Below are positions 56,601-64,000 of a stretch of DNA of 64,000 nucleotides, piece after piece. Position 1 is the stretch's first letter; each line of letters opens with the position of its first letter. A model generated the notes under the pieces. It did no database searches and was not told the origin of the DNA. It saw only the letters and a list, made by a program, of their open reading frames with translations. The translations under genes were made by a program, and so were the position numbers. Source of the stretch: Porites lobata (taxonomy: Eukaryota; Cnidaria; Anthozoa; Scleractinia; Poritidae); assembly GCA_942486035.1 (NCBI GenBank), contig CALNXK010000045.1, positions 2,766,501-2,830,500 on the forward strand, written 5' to 3'.

Positions 56601-59600
56601 GAATTGAGTTTGTGGTTGAGTCAGTTGTCTTGTTGGGCAGCCTGGCAAGAGGTGTAGTAAAAACCTTTTGTTAATAATTTTTGGGCTCATATACATGTAT
56701 CAATGGTGTGCTCTAAGAAAATGGAGCCCAGTGCTCTTATGCTGTGAAATCCAGTGTGCCCAGCATAAGATTTCTATGAAAAAACTAAGATTTTCTAGTC
56801 ACCCCAGAGCAAAAGTAAAATGCCAGAGACCACTAGGCACTGCTGGAGCACTACCCTGGTATAATTATAGATTTCATGGAGTGTGAAGTTTGCTTCATAA
56901 GAATCTACCTTTACAACTGTACTCTCATACCAAAACTAATTAACAATTATTAGGCAACAATGAGCAACATCTCGTGATTTGTTAGTGGCAAGCAGATCAA
57001 TAATAACATTGATCTGCAAGAGAGACACTGGCAAATCACGATATTTTGCGATGACCGAGTTCAATATGTTTTATCATTGCATGACCAAGTTTGTTTTTTA
57101 ATTAATATCTTTGGGAAACAATGCGACCTGCCATTTTTCACAGAAGAGCGATCGCCAAAAGGAAAACGATTGGTTTTGTTTACGCATGAGCAGAGTATTA
57201 GTTGTAGCCAAACACAGTATTTAGGACGACATTGCGCATGAGCAGACCATTACTTGTAGGCAGTTATTCGCATGGTGGGCTTTCGGTCAATGAAAAGGAA
57301 GAAAAATTTGCAACAAATGATAAACACTTTTATTAATTATTTTATCAATCTTCTCTGATCCACTATTTTCAGGTTCTGCTGAAAATGTTGAAGCCCTCTT
57401 GGAAGCTCACTCACTGGAAGTATTTTTTAAAGGTAAAGCATCATTGTATACCCATGAGACACCATCAGTTTTCTCCTGATAATATAAATATGTCATTAAC
57501 GAAAGAGGTTATCACGCAAGAACAAATGCTTTGATCTTTAAACAAGTTCTCTCAACTATTCTAATTCTTTAAGGGAATGTACATAGAGAATTTTGCGTGA
57601 CGATATTAGGGCTTATAAAATCAATGCTACCAAAATCGTAGCTTTTAATTGCCAAAAATGTTTGTTTAACACTCAGCATACTCATGGGGCAAAAATAATA
57701 TAACGTATCAGACATTTTTACGATGTTGTTCAGACATTACTGTATTACTACCATAATAATATACATCAAAAAATTTCTCGATTATGAATGGCTAAGAGGA
57801 ATGCAGTTTTTAGGTAACACGGTGCAGAAAAAAGGTAATTGAGTGCAGAAAAAGGGTAATTTAGTGCAGAAAAGAGTAACAAACGTGACATTCTGATTGG
57901 CTAATAAACAAAGGAACTCACTGAGAGCCAATCAAATGCGCCATCTAAATGGCGCAAAATTTGGATCCGCTGACGGACCAGTTTCGAGCAAAAACCGCAA
58001 TGGTTGGCGTTTGCAGCACATTTGCTTTTGCGACCGAAACAACTGTAGAGGAGCAGAAAAACTGCTCTAAAAACGGAAACACTGCAAAAAGCACTGGTTT
58101 TTGGCTCTCTCTTTGGAAGAAGTGGTGCGTAGGTAAGGAAATTACTGATGAAGTAGAAAATTATGAGCCGGCTGAGCTTAACACTTTGCTCGAGCATTTC
58201 TACGCCGAAGTAAACAATACAAACAAGGTGAAGATTATGAACCAGAAAGCCTTAAAGTAATGAAGGCATCGCTTGATAGACACTTAAAGAACAAAGGCTG
58301 CACCCTGTCCATTGTACGTGACTGAGAATTTAGTTCGTCCAAAGAGGTGTTGGAGGAAAAAGCGAAACAGCTTCGCTTGGCTGGTCGTGGTAAGCGCCCA
58401 AACAAAGCTCGGCAAGTATCAGAGAAGGAAGAAGAAATTCTCTGGAAGAGCGGAAAACTCGAGGTAATAACCCAGAATCTCTAATTCAAACACATTGAAC
58501 AATTCCATGAACTGTTCAGCCCGTTTCTGCAGCTTGCAAACTTTAAAAACATCGAGCAAAATGTTGTTTTGACTGCACGTGTGATGATATTTGCAGCATT
58601 TGAATAATTTATTTTTGCACGTAGTTTACGCGGGTTGACTTCCTATTAAAGAGATTTTAAAGCCATCTCGCAATTTTTTCATGAATATTATTAATAAGTA
58701 ATCACATGATTTTTCTCGTGCAATTTGGGATAAATAAGCACTCGTAAATTTTTTCAAAGACCACAAATTGCACTCGCCCTACGGGCTCGTGCAATTTTAT
58801 TAGCCTTTGAAAAAATTTACTCGTGCTTATTTTATTCCAAATTGCACTCGAAATCATGTGATTACCTGTACAAACAAACTTTTGAACTTAGCGTTCCATA
58901 CTATAAAAGCATGGCCCCTCAAAAACATGCTTGCATTACTATCTTCTTGGGGTGCACCTATTTAAAACAGAGGGTTGTCTCAGGGACCAAGTAAGGGATT
59001 GTATATTCCCTGGGCTGCCTGTGCTCGAAGACAATGGATTAAGGGTTTTGTTCAGGCACTACCAGAAAGAAGGCAAACATCAGTGAGTAAGGATTTCAGT
59101 AAAAAATGTCTTCAGGTAGAGTACACACCCCCTGTCAAGTATTAGTTATTGAAAAGCCTGAGTGATGAAATCAACACACACTGCACTGTGGAAAGATTTT
59201 ATTGGGATTGCTCGCAATGATTACCAGCTTAAGTAAGTAAGTAGTATGCTTGCATAGTAACTGGGAAATATGGTGATTTTTCCTTTTTACCTGGTGGTAG
59301 ATTTTATTGTTATATTTAGAGAGATTTAGGGTCAAGCTTATGGCAAATGGTAAACGTCAGATTCAAGTTTAGAATTTCTCAAAATAGAAAATAAGCAGAT
59401 AAAAACAGCTGGAAACAATTGTTATGGATAAAACTGGTGTCCAACTACTATCTTTTTTGTAGAGGTAAAGAACAGTAATGACAAGTAAAGGGAAGACTTG
59501 ATTAGGTGGTACAAATTCATGTTTGCTGTTTACCATAAACATGACTCTTAATCTCTGTGTTGTCTTTAAATTTGTCCCCTTTTGCAGGTATTTGTCATTC

Positions 59601-62600
59601 AGATCCCAGAGTTGTTGAAGCATCAGTCAGATCACTGAGAACACTATACTATTCTCATCTCACTCCATGTGCTCCAATCTTTAATGTAAGAATGTCTCTT
59701 TAACCTTTTTGTCTCTCAGAAGTGGCCAAAATCAAAATTTGAAAATTTTGCAGTTATAGTATCCTTAGTCTGAATTTCAAATCCTGTCATTTTACACAAT
59801 GAGGAGGAAGCCATGTCTTTGCTGATATGTGACTTTTTTTTTGCTTGTCTATGTCACTGGCACGGTTTTAACCCTTCAGTTTCACTTGTCTTCAGTTGTG
59901 TCTTAAAATTATTGCTGGAATTTTACAGCTGGGCCTTTATCATGTATGTGATACAGTGTGTGTGTTTATTGTGGGTGACAAGAGGAGCCCTTCTGTTTTA
60001 TTAATTGTCCCATTTATGTTCTGCCTTAAAATCTTTGCTGATATTTTACAGCTGGGCCTCCATCATGTATGCGATACAGTGTATGTGTTTATTTTAGACT
60101 TATAAAGAGTTACATGTACATCTACTGGTCGCATAAGGTCATCTAAGTTTCCAAAAAGCAACATGGTACTAAGGAGGAACAATTTTATTATAACGTATTT
60201 GAAAGCTGTAGAAGGATGGGAGAGTCCAGACCATAAAAAGCTTCATACAGGGGGATCTTGACCATCCCTACTCTATTGAAATTTTTGTAATAATATTATT
60301 GTTCCCCTCACCCTCCAGAACCCAAGCATTGTTCCTCAGCTAGTTGAGCTGCTGTCAAGTTCTTTCTCTAATGCTGAGTGTGCAGCTTCCATTCTTTCCA
60401 AATGTTGCCAGGTAGGCTAATAATGAAGGGGGATGTGCCCTTCATGCAAAAAGCTTTCTCATTAGCGGTCTTGAATATCTTCCTAAATGGCCACCACCCA
60501 TCCCTTTTTCTCTTTCTCTTGCAAGAAAGTTGAAAACCATTGTTGTTCAGATGAAAGTTCCACATGAAAGTGGTATCAAAGAGGTTTGATTTGAATAGTC
60601 ACACCATAGGATTTTGTCCACAGACTGAATTTACAACATAATAAACAGTACCACAGGAAATTGCTGCTCAGTAGCTTTCATTTGAATGGTCACACTTCAG
60701 GATTTCATCCACAGAATCAAAAGTTAGAACCACCTTGTACAGTGAAATAAACAGTACCAAAGGAAAGTAATGCTCAGTAGCTTTCATTTGAATAGTCACA
60801 CTTCAGGATTTCATCCACAGATTCAAAATTTAGAATTACCTTGTACAGAATAATAAACAGGACCACAGGAAAGTACTGCTCAGTAGCTTTCATTTGAATG
60901 GTCACACTTTAGGATTTCATCCACAGACTCAAAAGTTAGAACCACCTTGTACAGTGTAACAAACAGCACCACAGGACAGTACTGCTTAATAGCTTTCATT
61001 TGAATGGTCACACTTCAGGATTTCATTCACAGACTCAAAATTTAGAATGACCTTGTACAGTATAATAAACAGGACCACAGGAAAGTACTGCTCAGTAGCT
61101 TTCATTTGAATGGTCACACTTAAGGATTCCATCCACAGACTCAAAAGTTAGAACCACCTTGTACAGCATAATAAACAGTACCACAGGAAAGTACTGCTCA
61201 GTAGCTTTCATTTGAATGGTCACACTTTAGGATTTCATCCACAGACTCAAAAGTTAGAACCACCTCGTACCGCATAATAAACAGTACCACAGGAAAGTAC
61301 TGCTCAGTAGCTTTCATTTGAATGGTCACACTTTGGGATTTCATCCACAGACTCAAAAGTTAGAACCACCTTTCCACCCTTCACTCTGTTTATTTTTATT
61401 TATTTATTTGCCAGAAAATCAATATAAATTACAAAAATGTTAGTTAAAGATTAAAGCAACGTAAATTGTAAGTAGAAGAATTAAAAGTATTTTTATGACG
61501 AGGAAGCTCAAATCGAAACCATGGGGCTTATTATATGAGCTTCCTCCCTAACCTAAGACTAAATATAATGAATAAATAAGCGGTGAAATTATACTTAAAT
61601 ATAATTAGGATAAAAAGCAAGCGAAACAAAACAGACAAAAAGCAGCAAAAAACAACATTAGGTATAGTATTATATACAAGACAGCTTAGTGGTGAATCAG
61701 CAAAGAGAAAATGTTTTCGAACTGGTATTGAAAGGGTTCAGTAACAGTTTAATTTGTTCTCTGTAGGGTCCTGCTCATCAAGCTTTGTTGTGTAACATGG
61801 GAGCAGTAAATGCTCTGATGCCGCTTCTTGTATGCGACATTCCCAAGATACAGCAGCCAGCCTTACTATGTTATTCAGCTATGTCATTTCAAAATGGTGC
61901 TGTGTCATTAGCAATGAAATCAGGTAGGTTTTATTTTTCATTCAAAATGATTATGTGAATTGTTGTTCCACTTGAGTTTTGAACAGTTTAGCATCATCAT
62001 GGAAAAATGGTCTGTTTCTACCTTGGTTCAAATGACTTCATAAAATATAAAGCACAACAGAAAATTATGCAACTATCTTCTTCTAACACAGAAAATTATG
62101 CAAGTATCTTCTTTGTTGTCATCATCACATAAAATCCTATAGAAGTACAGTGAAACCTTGGAGCCATGAAATTCTGGTTTTAATAACGAGAAGGTTTTTT
62201 AATATCTTCAAAGGTTTTCATGAAAGAAAATGACTGTCGTGAGTGTTTATAAGTTTAAGTCAAAATCAGACATAGAACCAGGAAGTTCAGACAGAGGGAT
62301 CTGGGAGACTTGCCAGCTGTTGGGATACAGCCTACTGGTATTTGTTTATTTGTTAAAGAACACAATTTCAAAAAAAAAGAGAAGCTTAAGCCCCTTGTCC
62401 CCCGTTTTAAATCTGCCAATGAAAATAGTGTGGTCATAATGAGTGGCCATATTTAACAAGTTTTGTGATGTAGGGTTACAGTGTGGTAAGAAGCTGTACA
62501 AAGAATGAAAATTAAAGTGATCAATACATGTTGTGCATTCTCTTTTCTGCTACAATTTTAAGTAGTAATGTTGCAAAGAGTAATTTGATAACAATCTTTC

Positions 62601-63880
62601 ATGAGGCTTCCAGGTGTACAAGGCATAGGGTGACTACAGATAACAATTTCCTTTTTGTTCTTGTTAGCTTCTCACGAGGGTGAGAATCTGATTCAGATTT
62701 TCACCAAGCTTCTCTCAAGAGACAGACCAGATGAGATTCAGCTGGGAGCTGCAAAATGGTTAGTGTCGGCACCACAGTAAATTCTTATAAGGAGACCCTG
62801 TAGTCTTAGATAATAGCCGACATTGCTCGGCGCCACTACTGGTCTTTTGCAAAATGACGTCTGAGGAGCGACGGCAGATATTCAATACTGATGACGCGGC
62901 TCTACGAGGACTTGGCAGTGACAGGTCTTGTAAATCAGGTGGCCATTATCACATGCACACAGTAGGGACAATAGGCCCTTTGCAGCTACTCTAGCCATTT
63001 ACGTGGCACAAAACTGCTGTTCTGGAGAGGAAAAGTTGCACTGGGACAAGATAAAAAAAAGACATACATTATTTTAAATGGTAATTTCCTTTGTTTATCT
63101 TGTCCCAGTGCGACGTTTCTCCCCTGGGGTACTCCCATACATTACCTATACGGGTATGTGCCACCCAACGGGGTCGTGATTTTGAAGCTCCTGATTTAGA
63201 ACGGGGTATCCATTTCAGAGGCGTTTTCTAGAACGGGGTATAATATTTCGAACGCACGAAAGTCCCAGTTTTGTAAGCAACCATTTGAAATTATTCAAGG
63301 ACAGATTGCTTTTAAAAATACGGTTCAATGCGTTAGCAAGCAAAGTGTTGTACTCTTTGCACCTTAGAACGGAGTATAAAAAATTGGCCCATTTCTAGAA
63401 CGGGGTATCAGTTTTAGGGCGAATTCTAGAACGGGGTATCAATTTTAGGGGAAATTTTTTTTAGAATGGGGTGCCAATTTGGATTCCCGGGCGGCACATA
63501 CCCACCCAAAAAATACCCATGTGCCCCCCCGGGCGTTTCTCTCCAGCATGGCGGTTTTGCACCACGTGAATGGCCAGCTGCAAAGGGCCGATTCAAACAT
63601 CTCTTCACAGGTTACCCCTGCAATTTACTTGCACAGGGTGCCCATTAAGTGAGTGAATTTTCTTTAAACATTTTATTTACATCCATATTCATTTTTCTTG
63701 TTAGGAAACCTGTATTGAATGAGTGTTGTTTTCAGATAGCCTTTGACTTATTGATGGGAGATTTTTCTCCATAGGCTTGCCTCGTTGAATATGTCTTTTT
63801 ATTCTTCTGTCAACAGTTTAACAAACATGCACAGAGCAGGAGCTATCCCAGCCCTAGAAAATCATTCATTGTTGATAAAG
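53689..63880 (+). CDS. ARMC8: ARMC8, CTLH/GID ubiquitin ligase subunit, first nine exons (runs off the right edge)
   Basis: Exons 53689-53709, 53793-53866, 56497-56651, 57373-57432, 59588-59685, 60319-60411, 61767-61923, 62668-62758 and 63817-63880 join in phase (0, 2, 1, 1, 0, 0, 1, 2, 0) to 813 nt, or 271 residues. The reading begins MKMPVFTEPDTDEVYVNN and continues NIKNAVIGNKAKK, VVLLGSLARG, VEASVRSLRTLYYSHLTP, ILSKCCQGPAHQALL, EIQLGAAKCLTNMHRAGAI, matching human ARMC8 block by block through about its first 280 of 673 residues. The protein is a stack of armadillo repeats and is a scaffold in the CTLH (GID) E3 ligase. MPVFT from 53695 is an alternative start. The exon after 63880 is not settled: an AG at 63978-63979 followed by LAEETRG is possible but matches poorly. 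Introns hold a minisatellite, a Crypton relic, foldbacks and a tandem array. Confidence 0.96.
54917..55945 (+). repeat. ATC/CAT microsatellite and about 110-bp minisatellite
   Basis: Runs of ATC or ATG triplets are embedded in about five units of 105-116 bp that share CACCACTGCACCACCATCAT-type and GTTTATCAGTTCCACTGTTA segments (unit borders near 55029, 55134, 55250, 55362, 55468). Units about 333 bp apart are more alike than neighbours, a sign of a higher-order duplication. Past 55690 it becomes pure triplet runs of both GAT and CAT. It lies in intron 2 of ARMC8. Long His- or Ile-rich open frames here come from the repeat. Confidence 0.92.
57949..58485 (+). pseudogene. Broken fragment of a Crypton/KIAA1958-type tyrosine recombinase protein
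   Basis: A first frame from 57949 contains LSLWKKWCVGKEI and VENYEPAELNTLLEHFYAEV, then shifts by one base near 58212-58225. The next frame reads YEPESLKVMKASLDRHLKNK and, after an in-frame TGA near 58320, FSSSKEVLEEKAKQLR and GRGKRPNKARQVSEKEEEIL. This order is typical of the N-terminal part of DUF3504 proteins derived from Crypton DNA transposons (as in vertebrate KIAA1958, QRICH1, ZMYM2). The catalytic recombinase part is absent. It lies in intron 4 of ARMC8 and is surely dead. Three GGTAATT..AGTGCAGAAAA words lie just upstream (57820-57875). Confidence 0.8.
58698..58865. repeat. Foldback element, 168 bp
   Basis: GTAATCACATGATTTTTCTC at the left is mirrored by GAAATCATGTGATTAC at the right, and CGTGCAATTTGGGATAAATA, AGCACTCGTAAATTTTTTCA by TGAAAAAATTTACTCGTGCT, TATTTTATTCCAAATTGCAC. 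It lies in intron 4 of ARMC8, 0.2 kb from the Crypton relic. Confidence 0.88.
59884..60100 (+). repeat. Two-copy tandem duplication, about 120 bp spacing
   Basis: TTTTACAGCTGGGCCTTTAT, CATGTATGTGATACAGTGTG recurs as TTTTACAGCTGGGCCTCCAT, CATGTATGCGATACAGTGTA. It lies in intron 5 of ARMC8. Both copies contain a TTTTACAG that looks like an acceptor but no exon follows. Confidence 0.75.
60584..61371 (+). repeat. 106-bp tandem repeat array, block C
   Basis: About seven copies of the unit at 13055-13850, same orientation, in intron 6 of ARMC8. The spacing is 106 bp (for example 61139 to 61245). The right-hand copies are almost identical to each other and the left-hand ones more diverged. Confidence 0.92.
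62801..62930 (+). repeat. Partial, decayed copy of the TAGCCTGAG MITE
   Basis: TAGCCGACATTGCTCGGCGC, CACTACTGG, AAAATGACGTCTGAG, TTCAATACTGATGACGCGGC follow the left half of 36830-37122 in order. The right half is missing. It lies in intron 8 of ARMC8. Confidence 0.6.
63120..63530 (+). repeat. 'TCTAGAACGGGGT' repeat family, copy 2
   Basis: Follows the copy at 52559-52985 in order: GGTATCCATTTCAGAGGCGT, GGACAGATTGC, ACGGTTCAATGCGTTAGCAA, several TCTAGAACGGGGTATC words, GGCGGCACATACCCACCCAA. It lies in intron 8 of ARMC8. Confidence 0.85.
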
Positions 63881-64000
63881 GTTAGAATCACTTCCAGTCT
63901 TGTTTCATTCATTATCTTTTATACACACATTTTGTTCTTCCGTTTGAGATGAAATACAAAATCAGACAAAATTTTCCAGTTGGCTGAAGAAACTCGTGGC

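Noticed and set aside
13055..61371. Regularly spaced direct repeats that might suggest CRISPR
   Set aside because: Units are 106 bp and contiguous, with no unique spacers and no cas genes, in an intron-bearing animal genome.
63980..64000. A tenth ARMC8 exon starting LAEETRG at the right edge
   Set aside because: An AG acceptor is present and the phase fits, but seven residues match ARMC8 poorly and the window ends, so it was left out of the model.

Overview
The window looks like nuclear DNA of an animal, most likely an anthozoan cnidarian such as a stony coral. Genes are split into short exons with GT-AG introns. The recognisable proteins are animal ones (ARMC8, TRMT112, an animal haem peroxidase, a rhodopsin-type receptor). 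The AT-rich spacers and introns are full of short foldback (MITE-like) elements and tandem repeats. The species call is an inference; no species marker is present.

Layout. 1-5409: no gene seen. 5410-21581 (minus): one large gene for a secreted multidomain protein. Seven coding exons join in phase into 1,365 residues: signal peptide, cadherin-like domains, a CRTAC1-type FG-GAP/UnbV module, and a C-terminal animal haem peroxidase. Its first exon lies beyond an 8.6 kb intron, next to a TATA box, and a diverged copy of that exon sits beside it. 21732-35103: no gene seen, many foldback repeats. 35104-44592 (minus): an eight-exon gene for a 716-residue, probably nuclear protein with a possible TRF2/HOY1-type PH-like domain, a CXC (tesmin/TSO1) motif and a cysteine-rich tail. 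45674-48550 (plus): TRMT112, complete in four exons, head to head with the CXC gene across a spacer with E2F-like, E-box and CCAAT motifs. 49973-50999 (minus): a single-exon class A receptor broken by a one-base frameshift. 53689 to the right edge (plus): the first nine exons of ARMC8, with introns holding a minisatellite, a dead Crypton-type recombinase fragment and a 106-bp tandem array.

No pathway links the genes. TRMT112 (methyltransferase activator) and ARMC8 (CTLH/GID ubiquitin ligase subunit) are housekeeping genes. The strongest candidates for something undescribed are the CRTAC1-peroxidase fusion, in which the propeller appears to be inserted inside a cadherin-like domain and both covalent haem-linking acids are missing, and the PH-like/CXC/cysteine-rich protein.
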